In this document: piece by piece, positions 16,274 to 23,495 of the stretch
Numbering within the stretch: the first letter of the stretch is position 1
Layout: every line of letters begins with the position of its first letter
NCBI GenBank assembly: GCA_937921525.1
Contig: CAKZUM010000460.1
Span: 1 to 31,096 of the forward strand
DNA: 31,096 bases
Source of the DNA: an uncultured Saprospiraceae bacterium
GTDB lineage: Bacteria; Bacteroidota; Bacteroidia; Chitinophagales; Saprospiraceae
Direction of reading: 5' to 3'
Notes under the pieces: generated by a model
Database searches by the model: none
Told to the model about the DNA's origin: nothing
The model's input: the letters and a program-made list of their open reading frames with translations, nothing else
Translations under genes and position numbers: made by a program

Positions 16274-17977
16274 TTAGAATCCAGGATTCTGTTGGATCAT
16301 TTCTACACCATCTACTCGACTCAACTGAATTTGCTGAGAAGGTATTGGGAATAAATCATTCTTTGGAGATTGGTAGCCAGCAGAGTTATTTAAGTAAGGT
16401 CTTTTTGGCTGCTCTTCTGCAATGTATTTATTCATTACTTGCTCAGCGATACCCCATCTTCTTAAATCGAAGAAACGGTGACCTTCTAATGCTAGTTCAA
16501 GACGTCTTTCATAACGTACTGCATCTCTAGCGGCACCAGCATCTGTCCAAGCATCTTCATAAGTTGAAACTGCATAATTGTTATAGGCAGCACCATCTGA
16601 AATACCTGCCATAACAGAACCATCGGCACCTTGCGCACAACCAGCAGCTCTACCTCTTACCATATTCGTTAACTCTCTTGCACGCTCTAAATTACCTAAT
16701 TCAACTTCTGCCTCTGCTAACATTAAAAGTACGTCAGAGTAACGAATGATTGGTACATTGATTGGAGACAACTGAGTACTTACCCAACCACCTGCTTGTT
16801 GATTCTCTCCTTGCATATAAGAGAATTTCTTTGGGCTGAATGGTCCTTGGAAAGATCTTGCACGAATCCATGAAGGATCGTGAACACCAATGTTCAAGAA
16901 CGGAATACCATCTCGTCCTACAGTGAAATCTAATCTAGGATCAAGAGGACCTGTATACTCATCTCCTACATCTTCTGTGTTAAAAGAATCAAATAAAGGC
17001 AAACCATTGTCACCTACTCTGTGTGCATTCACCAAGTTTTGAGTTGGCTGGTGGAATCCACAACATCCAAATGGACTACCCCCGTGTGGGAAGTTCAAAC
17101 GGTCACCGAAGTTACCATTCTGTCCCTCAGAAGTACCATCATTTACAGATGCTTGAATAGAGAAAATCATTTCTGGACCATTTTCTAAACCAGAAGAGAA
17201 AATATCATGGAAACATGGGTTCAATGCATAATTACCACCATTCACTACGGCATCAAAATTTGATTTAGCAGCAGCAAAATCACCATTATATAGGTGTAAT
17301 TTTCCTAAGTATGCTTGAGCAGCTCCTTGTGTAACTCTACCCACTTGACTTTGTACAGCTGGCAAGGATGCAACTGCTGCTTCAAAATCAGCTTGTAATC
17401 TAGGTATAATATCTTCTGTATTAGCTTTTCTAAAATCTGTATCATCTTCTGTATAATATGGAACATTCTTCCACATTTTCCACGCCTCAAAATGATAATG
17501 CGCTCTCAAGAATCTTCCTTCCGCTTCCAATAATGCTTTTTTATTAGCATCAATACTTTCTACACTTTTTACAAGAGCAATCGCTGCATTCGCTCTAGCA
17601 ACACCCTCATATATAATGATGAAACGATCATTAAAGTAAGTGTTACCTGGTGCCCATTGGAATAATTCTAATTCCTCTGTTTGACCTTGGTCACCTGCTT
17701 CAGATCCTTTGTGTGCGTCATCTGACATGACACTTCCCCAAATCCAATTACTACCAGAAGCTGGCCAAGGAGAAGAAACAACTCCCCAAGATTCTGCCCA
17801 GCCATCTAGTAAAGAATAAGCAGAAATAATTGCTGCATCCGCACCAGCTTCATTTGCTAGTGTTCCAGCATCTAGCGCACCTTGCGCTGGTGCTTCTAAG
17901 AAGTCATCAGAACAAGCATAAAATGTTGCACCGAAGACCGCAAATGCGATTAATACTAAAAATTTATTTTTTTTCAT
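16274..17977 (-). CDS. RagB/SusD family nutrient-binding outer-membrane lipoprotein
   Basis: The start chosen is the ATG at 17977, giving 567 aa and an immediate lipoprotein signal (MKKNKFLVLIAF..., FYAC, Cys22, followed by the acidic SDDFLE typical of surface-exported SusD). A longer frame from 18028 would put 17 residues before it. SusD proteins form the lid on a SusC barrel and bind the ligand through TPR-like helices. Family marks are YSDVLLMLAEAEVELGN (about 410-426), the C-terminal RLELALEGHRFFDLRRWG (about 492-509), and LFPIPSQQIQLS before the terminal QNPGF. It follows susC by 235 bp containing two hairpins and ends at a strong terminator. There is no enzyme gene nearby to reveal whether the ligand is glycan, peptide or another compound. 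Confidence 0.95.
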   Translation of the reverse strand: MKKNKFLVLIAFAVFGATFYACSDDFLEAPAQGALDAGTLANEAGADAAIISAYSLLDGWAESWGVVSSPWPASGSNWIWGSVMSDDAHKGSEAGDQGQTEELELFQWAPGNTYFNDRFIIIYEGVARANAAIALVKSVESIDANKKALLEAEGRFLRAHYHFEAWKMWKNVPYYTEDDTDFRKANTEDIIPRLQADFEAAVASLPAVQSQVGRVTQGAAQAYLGKLHLYNGDFAAAKSNFDAVVNGGNYALNPCFHDIFSSGLENGPEMIFSIQASVNDGTSEGQNGNFGDRLNFPHGGSPFGCCGFHQPTQNLVNAHRVGDNGLPLFDSFNTEDVGDEYTGPLDPRLDFTVGRDGIPFLNIGVHDPSWIRARSFQGPFSPKKFSYMQGENQQAGGWVSTQLSPINVPIIRYSDVLLMLAEAEVELGNLERARELTNMVRGRAAGCAQGADGSVMAGISDGAAYNNYAVSTYEDAWTDAGAARDAVRYERRLELALEGHRFFDLRRWGIAEQVMNKYIAEEQPKRPYLNNSAGYQSPKNDLFPIPSQQIQLSRVDGVEMIQQNPGF

Positions 17978-18014
17978 TTGAACTAATCTTTTTATGATTG
18001 AATAAGGCTCTTCC

Positions 18015-18054
18015 GTTAACCAACACAATTTTAAGAATTTAGTTGTGTTTTAAC
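18015..18054 (-). other. Leader hairpin upstream of susD
   Basis: GTTAA-cc-AACACAA (18015-18028) pairs with TTGTGTT-TTAAC (18043-18054), a 12-bp stem with a 2-nt bulge and 14-nt loop, ending 38 nt before the susD start codon. No U-tract follows on the minus strand, so it is more likely an RNA leader structure than a terminator. Confidence 0.45.
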
Positions 18055-18135
18055 TAATCATTACCCCATCAAAAACAGCATAAATGACCTACCTATGACA
18101 TTTACCTCTATTTCTTGTTGGCTAACGTTTTCCTT

Positions 18136-18175
18136 AGAGCTTGTCTAAAATTTGTACAAAATTTAGACAAGCTCT
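18136..18175 (-). repeat. 40-bp near-perfect palindrome between susC and susD
   Basis: AGAGCTTGTCTAAA (18136-18149) is mirrored at 18162-18175, and the centre is GTAC (18154-18157). Only the pair 18150/18161 mismatches. It begins 38 bp after the susC stop codon in the direction of transcription. No T-run follows on the minus strand. It could protect the susC mRNA 3' end, set the SusC:SusD ratio, or be two fused insertion-element ends. Confidence 0.85.
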
Positions 18176-18212
18176 TATTATAATTGAATTATTAATTGGT
18201 TACCGATGTTGC

Positions 18213-21200
18213 TTAGAAAGCAGCATTAATACCCACCTGAATAATCTTAGATGATGGATAGTTACCAAAATCAAAACCCATTCTTTGGTCACTTGCGTTA
18301 ATACCACCATCATTAGCAATATTGAAACTTGATAAAGTTGGGTCAATACCACTATAACCAGTAATAGTCAGTAAATTTTGTCCTTGTAAGTAAATTCTTG
18401 CAGAACCTAATCCTATCTTGTTTAATAAATCTCTGTTCAATGTATATCCAAGTTGAAGCGTAGTCATTCGTAAATAAGAACCATCTTCTACGTAGAAATC
18501 AGTAGAGTTTTCAGAGAAAATATCATCTTCATTAATTAATGGATAAATACCATCTGTATTAGTTGGGCTCCAAGAATTTTCCAATATATCTTTTCTAACA
18601 TTCGCATTAAAGAATCTAAATACTTCAAACAGCTTATTGTAGTTGTATATTTTGTTTCCTACAGAAGCAGTCCAGAAAGTAGAAACATCAAAATCGCCGA
18701 AGTTTACGCCTAAGTTCATACCAGCAGTAAATTTCGGATGAGGGCTACCAATATCTCCTAAATCGTCATCATTGATCACACCATCCGCATTCAAATCTCT
18801 TAGTCTTAATTGACCGACTGCCTTACCAGTTTGATCAGCATGTGCATCTACTTCTGCTTGAGATTGGAAGATACCATCTGTTTGCCATCCGTAGAATGTA
18901 CTAATTGGCTTACCGATTGGATTATAAGATATATTTCCAATTCTTCCAATAGGATTTTGTGGGAAGAACTCTGTTCTTGCTCCATCAATTTCTTTGATCT
19001 CATTCTTATAAGCAGAGATATTTAAACCTATGTTGTAACCAAAACTAGCATTAGCTTTTTCTCTATAATTAACAGCAAAATCAATTCCTTTGTTATTCAT
19101 TTTTGCAATGTTAACGAAAGGAGGACTTGCAGAACCAGCCGTTGCAGGTAAAGTTGGATTATATAATAATCCGTCTGTTGTTCTATCATAAAGATCTATT
19201 ACGAAGTCCATTTTACCATTTAAAATAGATCCGTCCAAACCTATGTTGATAGATACATTCTCTTCCCATTTCGTATCAGCATTTCCTCTATTTGTTAAAG
19301 CATACCCTGTAACTAAAGAGTTATTAGTACCATTAATATCATAGAAAGAAGAACCAGTTCCACCACCGAATCTATTTACCGTGTTACCACCAGGAATATT
19401 TTGGTTACCTGTGATACCCCAACCTGCTCTAAGCTTTAAATCATCAAATATGTCATTCTCGCCAATTAGGTTAGATAAACGTATACCGACACTAGCTGCT
19501 GGGAATACACCGTATCTTTGGTCTCTACCAAAGTTAGAAGAACCATCTCTTCTTACTGTAAAACTGAATAAGTAAGTATCATCATAAGAGTAATCAATCT
19601 TACCAAATGCAGAAGCAAGGGTACTAAAGTTACCAAAAGAATTTACTGTTCTAGAATCAGGTGCTCCCAAACCAGTATTCAAATACCAAGCATTAATATC
19701 AGTTGTAAAATAGTTCCCTAAGCTACCCTGTATTGCTCTGAAATTATTCTTAATTGCTTCATAACCAACTAATACGCCGATATCGTGCACGCCGCCTACG
19801 TTAGTATTATAAGTAGCAGTATTTGTCCAAGTCCAGTTGAAGCCACCCTCTCTTTGTTCTTGGAAAGAAGTATTAACAGTAGGCTCAGATTCTTCAAAAG
19901 TTGGGAAACTAAATCCATTTGTGAAGTTGTCGAAATATTCGATACCAATGGAAGTTCTTAATTTCAAACCTTCAGCTACTTCGACTTGTAAATAAGTATT
20001 ACCTAAAGCTTTATAAAAGATTCCTCTGTTATCCTTGTTTCTAAACTGTTGTGCTACTGGATTACTACCATTACTCAAACCATTCGCTTTACCACCACCA
20101 AAGTTTACACCAGAAATATCAAATACTGGGATAATGGATTGTGCTTTTAGAATTTGAGTCATTGTATTTTGCTCATCTTGGTTTCCACCAACCTGACCAA
20201 CACTAGTAGATCTAGCAAAAGAGAAATTTTCACCGATAGTGAATATTCCTTTGCTAAACTCAGAATTTGCTCTAAGAGTAAAACGATCAAAGTCAGTATG
20301 TATCATTGTACCATTTTGGTCTAAATAACCAAAAGACATCGCAAATCTTGAATTTTCACCTCCACCATTCACACCCAAAGTGTGCTCCATAATCATTGCT
20401 GGGCTAAATACCTCATCCCACCAATCTGTACCGTTTGGATTAGAACGCATGATTAAGTTATCAGGAAAACTATAGTTTGCCTCATTTACTGGTTGACCTG
20501 CTGGAAATCCACTATAGTCTCCTGCATAAATGTATTCTGGAATAACACCTCGACCTGCTGCATATGGTACTTCTGCAGGAATATCTCCTAAACTAGAATT
20601 TTCAAAAGAACGCCAAACCACTTCAGAGTACTGAGCTGGATCAGTGATTAAATCATACCTGCCTACTGGTGTTTGTGAACCAATGGTAGCATTGTAAGTG
20701 ATTTGAGTCTTTCCCTTTGTTCCTTTCTTTGTAGTGATGATTACTACTCCATTATTCGCTCTTGCGCCATAAATAGAAGAAGCGGATGCATCTTTCAATA
20801 CTTGAATAGACTCAATATCGTTCGGATTGATACCAGTATTATAGGTGTCAGTCGTTGGTACACCATCAATAATGTATAATGGATCATTGTTTTGGAAAGA
20901 AGATATACCTCTAATCCGAACTACAGAACCTGCACCCGGAGAACCATCAGACTGTACAGTCACACCCGACACCTTTCCTTGTAATTTTTGAGCAAAACTG
21001 GTTGCTGTAACTTCGTTTAATTCGTCCGCTTTTACTACGGCAACGGCACCTGTAATGTCTCTTTCTCTTTGAGTCGAGTACCCAGTAACAACTACTTCAT
21101 CAATCAAAACTCCTTGAGAGAGAGAGATTGCTAGAGTTGTTTCATTACCAAGTGTCATTGTTTGTGAAGAATAGCCAGTATAGCTAATTTCCAACACATC

Positions 21201-21422
21201 GCCAGGACTGGCATCTAGTGTAAAAGACCCATCGAAGTCTGTTACTGTTCCTGTTGAACTACTTTGTACTAAAATCGAAGCACCAATTAATGGTTCTCCA
21301 TTTTCTGCATCAGTAATTACACCGCTCACCTGTGCAGACAGTAAATTGGTCATCAGTAAGGCGATGACGACAATGCCTAACTGCAGCCAACTACTAGACT
21401 TTGTTAATGATTTTTGTCTCAT
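18213..21422 (-). CDS. SusC/RagA family TonB-linked outer-membrane transporter
   Basis: A 1069-aa SusC-type barrel, the partner of the SusD lipoprotein encoded next. A signal peptide (to about LLSAQ, 31) is followed by a carboxypeptidase-regulatory-like domain (about 32-112, VSGVITDAENGEPLIGASI...TVTDFDGSFTL). The TonB-box/plug entry is DEVVVTGYSTQRERDITGAV and the plug contains QGKVSGVTVQ, RIRGISSF and the SusC hallmark DPLYIIDGVP, then SASSIYGARANNGVVIITTKKG. The barrel ends in the expected aromatic residue (GINAAF). Length is typical. The leader may be long (about 240 nt) and contain palindromic element copy 2 if the promoter candidate at 21668-21695 is right. No SusR, hybrid two-component or ECF sigma/anti-sigma gene is present in the window. 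Confidence 0.96.
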   Translation of the reverse strand: MRQKSLTKSSSWLQLGIVVIALLMTNLLSAQVSGVITDAENGEPLIGASILVQSSSTGTVTDFDGSFTLDASPGDVLEISYTGYSSQTMTLGNETTLAISLSQGVLIDEVVVTGYSTQRERDITGAVAVVKADELNEVTATSFAQKLQGKVSGVTVQSDGSPGAGSVVRIRGISSFQNNDPLYIIDGVPTTDTYNTGINPNDIESIQVLKDASASSIYGARANNGVVIITTKKGTKGKTQITYNATIGSQTPVGRYDLITDPAQYSEVVWRSFENSSLGDIPAEVPYAAGRGVIPEYIYAGDYSGFPAGQPVNEANYSFPDNLIMRSNPNGTDWWDEVFSPAMIMEHTLGVNGGGENSRFAMSFGYLDQNGTMIHTDFDRFTLRANSEFSKGIFTIGENFSFARSTSVGQVGGNQDEQNTMTQILKAQSIIPVFDISGVNFGGGKANGLSNGSNPVAQQFRNKDNRGIFYKALGNTYLQVEVAEGLKLRTSIGIEYFDNFTNGFSFPTFEESEPTVNTSFQEQREGGFNWTWTNTATYNTNVGGVHDIGVLVGYEAIKNNFRAIQGSLGNYFTTDINAWYLNTGLGAPDSRTVNSFGNFSTLASAFGKIDYSYDDTYLFSFTVRRDGSSNFGRDQRYGVFPAASVGIRLSNLIGENDIFDDLKLRAGWGITGNQNIPGGNTVNRFGGGTGSSFYDINGTNNSLVTGYALTNRGNADTKWEENVSINIGLDGSILNGKMDFVIDLYDRTTDGLLYNPTLPATAGSASPPFVNIAKMNNKGIDFAVNYREKANASFGYNIGLNISAYKNEIKEIDGARTEFFPQNPIGRIGNISYNPIGKPISTFYGWQTDGIFQSQAEVDAHADQTGKAVGQLRLRDLNADGVINDDDLGDIGSPHPKFTAGMNLGVNFGDFDVSTFWTASVGNKIYNYNKLFEVFRFFNANVRKDILENSWSPTNTDGIYPLINEDDIFSENSTDFYVEDGSYLRMTTLQLGYTLNRDLLNKIGLGSARIYLQGQNLLTITGYSGIDPTLSSFNIANDGGINASDQRMGFDFGNYPSSKIIQVGINAAF

Positions 21423-21446
21423 AAGCTGATTTTTAAAGCTGATTTT
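21423..21446 (-). repeat. Direct repeat of AAAATCAGCTT at the susC start
   Basis: On the minus strand AAAATCAGCTT occurs twice, 13 bp apart (21446-21436 and 21433-21423), the second abutting the ATG at 21422. It overlaps the ribosome-entry region, where Bacteroidota rarely show a Shine-Dalgarno sequence. It may be a regulatory site. Confidence 0.4.
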
Positions 21447-21482
21447 AAGTTAAAAAAACTAGTGGTTTAATAAATATTTGAT

Positions 21483-21650
21483 ACTTAGTAACGACGAAAT
21501 GATAAGTTGGTCATCTGGACGAGAAGATTTTGTTCTCAGCTTTCGCTAAAAATCTTTGCATAGCTGGGCTACGGAAATAATTTTTAGTGGAAAATGAGGG
21601 CAAAAGAGACCATCCAAATGGCGGAGTTATATGTTTTGTCGTTACTTAGT
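21483..21650. repeat. Intergenic palindromic element, copy 2 (168 bp)
   Basis: The left end ACTTAGTAACGAC (21483-21495) and right end GTCGTTACTTAGT (21638-21650) are inverted repeats with one mismatch. The arms continue to pair imperfectly through CTAAAAAT/ATTTTTAG to the apex GCATAGC-TGG-GCTACGG (21558-21574), which is centred almost exactly in the element. It lies between a susC promoter candidate and the susC start codon. Confidence 0.87.
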
Positions 21651-21667
21651 GTAAAAAATACGGAAAT

Positions 21668-21695
21668 CAAATTTAGTAAAAAAATAGAATTACAA
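21668..21695 (-). promoter_or_regulatory. Candidate susC promoter
   Basis: On the minus strand TTG (21695-21693) is followed after 17 nt by TAAATTTG (21675-21668), an exact match to the Bacteroidota -7 consensus TAnnTTTG. Transcription would start near 21661, giving a leader of about 240 nt that contains the whole palindromic element 21483-21650. The area is AT-rich, so a chance match is possible. Confidence 0.45.
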
Positions 21696-22027
21696 GATAT
21701 ATCTTCCACTTTATTTTCTTTTTGACCTATAAAAGATTTTAAATTTAATTTTAAAACGAAATTAAAACCACTTTTTCAATAGTGTTATTTTTTGATATAA
21801 GATGATCTCAATCAATGAGTTAGGAGGGAAGAGTAGGAATATAAAAATAAAAATTAAGATGAAAATTAGCTATCGTATGGGTAATTAAAAAAAAGTGGCA
21901 AAAATAAAGTTTTATTATATATAGATAAAAGCTTGGTAGGTAGGATTTTACAGGGTGGGAGGGTAAGTTTTCAATGATGAATGAAAAATGATGAATACCC
22001 AACAGAACGTAAATACTGGATTTTTAA
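21696..22027. other. AT-rich gene-free stretch
   Basis: This 332-bp stretch between two palindromic elements has no credible coding sequence. The only open frame (minus strand, 21820-22002, 60 codons) lacks similarity to any family I recognise and is full of low-complexity AT-driven codons. I see no RNA gene signature. Confidence 0.5.
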
Positions 22028-22234
22028 CATTTAGTAACAACAAAACAATAACTTACGCATCTGCCTCTATTCTTTTCCAGTTTGAGAAACTTAAAAAATA
22101 AGTCCGTAGCTCTGCTATGCACTAATTTTTTAAATTCATCAAACAGAAAAATAACAAGTAGAAGAATGTACATTTATTATTGAACCATTTCTAGAGCCAA
22201 CTTGCGGAATTTATTATTTCGTTGTTATTTAATG
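22028..22234. repeat. Intergenic palindromic element, copy 3 (207 bp)
   Basis: The left end CATTTAGTAACAAC (22028-22041) matches the inverse of the right end GTTGTTATTTAATG (22221-22234), and pairing continues through AATAACTTACGCA against TGCGGAATTTATT. The inner arms TTAAAAAATAAGT and CTAATTTTTTAA flank the apex CCGTAGC-TCT-GCTATGC (22104-22120). That apex is the reverse complement of copy 2's apex apart from the 3-nt loop. The right arm is about 38 bp longer than the left. Confidence 0.83.
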
Positions 22235-22301
22235 GATTCATCATTTCTCATTCCGCTCTATAAACCTATTTTCCAGTTTTTAAGTAATTGCTCAAAAGTT
22301 G

Positions 22302-22309
22302 TACCTTCG
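22302..22309 (+). promoter_or_regulatory. Candidate -7 box (TACCTTCG) for ruvA
   Basis: TACCTTCG, preceded by GT and followed by CA, is one base from TAnnTTTG and resembles the common Bacteroidota context TTGTACCTTTGCA. It would give a leader of about 130 nt. No TTG lies at 17-23 bp upstream. Confidence 0.4.
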
Positions 22310-22380
22310 CAATCTTTTATAATAACCTGGAGTTGAAAGGCATTTTCAAAGCCAAAACTAGCAACAAAATAAGCTATCCT

Positions 22381-22410
22381 AAACCCGCCTGCCTGAGTCG
22401 GGCAGGTTTG
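22381..22410 (+). other. GC-rich hairpin in the ruvA leader
   Basis: CCTGCC and GGCAGG pair around TGAGTCG, with flanking AAACC/GGTTT extending the stem after a small bulge. It is a GC-rich island in an AT-rich leader, ending 39 bp before the ruvA start. It may be a dispersed intergenic palindrome or a leader structure. Confidence 0.5.
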
Positions 22411-22448
22411 TAAATCTATTTCTACACCGTTCCTAAAGTCTCCAATCC

Positions 22449-23039
22449 ATGATTTCCTACATCAAAGGTCCTATTACCTTCAAAAGTCCAACCTATATAG
22501 TTGTTGAAACAGGAGGTATCGGTTATCGAATCAATATTAGTTTAAATACGTATACGAGTATAGAAAAAGCGGAGCAAGTCAAAATTCTTACCCATTTTCA
22601 TGTAAAAGAAGATAGCCAAACGCTATACGGTTTTGCAGAAGCAGCCGAAAGAAACCTTTTTCGGCACTTGATCTCTGTATCTGGTATCGGACCTAGTACA
22701 GCGCAAACGCTATTGTCTTCTATGACACCAGAGGAAGCGAGGGCAGCTATTATTGGAGAAAATGTGGCGGCTTTTAAGACAGTCAAAGGTATTGGTCCTA
22801 AAACTGCTAAAAGAGTGATTTTAGACTTGAAAGATAAATTAATCAAAGATGGTGGTGATATGCCGACAGTTATTACTGCTTCAGGCAATACATTGAGGGA
22901 AGAGGCGTTATCTGCTTTGTTAGCTTTGCAGGTTAATAAAGTGCAGGCACAGAAGGTTTTGACAAAGATATTAAAGGAGCAACCTAACTTGAAAAAAGTA
23001 GAAGATTTAATACGTTTGGCACTAAGACAATTGAATTAA
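22449..23039 (+). CDS. ruvA: Holliday junction branch migration protein RuvA
   Basis: A 196-aa protein that binds four-way DNA junctions as a tetramer and loads the RuvB motor. Domain I (OB fold, about 1-63) begins MISYIKGPI and ends near the conserved LYGF. Domain II carries two helix-hairpin-helix motifs, SVSGIGPSTAQTLL (about 75-88) and VKGIGPKTAKRVILDLKDKL (about 111-130). After a flexible linker, the C-terminal RuvB-binding domain III occupies about 150-196 (EEALSALLALQVNKVQAQKVL). Length is standard. It precedes sprA, a gene order I recall from other Bacteroidota including Flavobacterium johnsoniae. A 16-bp-stem hairpin and a palindromic element in the 456-bp gap suggest sprA is transcribed separately here. 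Confidence 0.97.
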   Translation: MISYIKGPITFKSPTYIVVETGGIGYRINISLNTYTSIEKAEQVKILTHFHVKEDSQTLYGFAEAAERNLFRHLISVSGIGPSTAQTLLSSMTPEEARAAIIGENVAAFKTVKGIGPKTAKRVILDLKDKLIKDGGDMPTVITASGNTLREEALSALLALQVNKVQAQKVLTKILKEQPNLKKVEDLIRLALRQLN

Positions 23040-23058
23040 AAGGATTTTAGGTAAATCA

Positions 23059-23108
23059 AAAGTGTCGGACACCTTAGGAGGTGTCCGACACTTTGGCTAC
23101 CGTTTTTT
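23059..23108 (+). terminator. Strong hairpin after ruvA
   Basis: AAAGTGTCGGACACCT (23059-23074) and AGGTGTCCGACACTTT (23079-23094) form a perfect 16-bp stem with a 4-nt loop, starting 20 bp after the ruvA stop. The T-run (23103-23108) lies 8 nt beyond the stem, so it is an imperfect intrinsic terminator. The half-site GTGTCGGACAC is itself almost palindromic. Confidence 0.65.
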
Positions 23109-23227
23109 AACTGATGGACTTAGGATGCCACCAAAATCTGCTACTGTTCCTCTCTTTTTTGATACCCCACTTTAAAACCTATAATTTATTAAAATTATTG
23201 TTGTTAAAATGTCAACTGACAAGCAAT

Positions 23228-23456
23228 AAAAACGCTTTAGTTCGTTTGATATTTGGATATAATTACTAGGTATATGATTTTTAGGTAACGACAAAATAAT
23301 AAGTTGGTCAACTGGACGAGAAAATGAGGTCAAAAGATTCCGTCCTAGATATTCAAGTTATGTTTTGTCGTTATTAAATCCTGCAATTAGAAAAATTCAT
23401 ATCCATTTTTTTTCACGTAGACATCTTTAAGACAGATTAGAAACGCTTTTGTTCAC
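23228..23456 (+). repeat. Direct repeat AAACGCTTTWGTTC flanking palindromic element copy 4
   Basis: AAACGCTTTAGTTCGT begins at 23229 and AAACGCTTTTGTTCAC at 23441; 13 of 16 positions agree. The second copy ends 40 bp before the sprA start codon. It may be a duplicated regulatory site for sprA; the element at 23281-23378 lies between the copies. Confidence 0.35.
23281..23378. repeat. Intergenic palindromic element, copy 4 (about 98 bp, apex deleted)
   Basis: The left end TAGGTAACGACAAAATAATA and right end ATGTTTTGTCGTTATTAAA are family termini. The left 35 bases from ACGAC to GACGAGAA match copy 2 (from 21491) with three differences. The right part resumes at AAAATGAGG, which in copy 2 lies about 70 bp further on. 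The central apex stem is therefore absent. It lies in the gap between ruvA and sprA. Confidence 0.8.
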
Positions 23457-23495
23457 TATAAGGACGAACAATTCTGGTTTCTACACTATTTTACC

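Noticed and set aside
17978..18028. Upstream start of SusD (17 extra codons)
   Set aside because: The downstream ATG at 17977 begins a typical lipoprotein signal (MKKNKF); the extension is polar and would block it.
21820..22002. 60-codon minus-strand frame in the susC-ruvA gap
   Set aside because: AT-driven composition, no family resemblance and no promoter or ribosome-site support.
21483..23378. CRISPR array or integron attC sites as explanation for the repeated palindromes
   Set aside because: Spacing is irregular, repeats are long and imperfect, there are no uniform spacers, and no cas or integrase gene is present.
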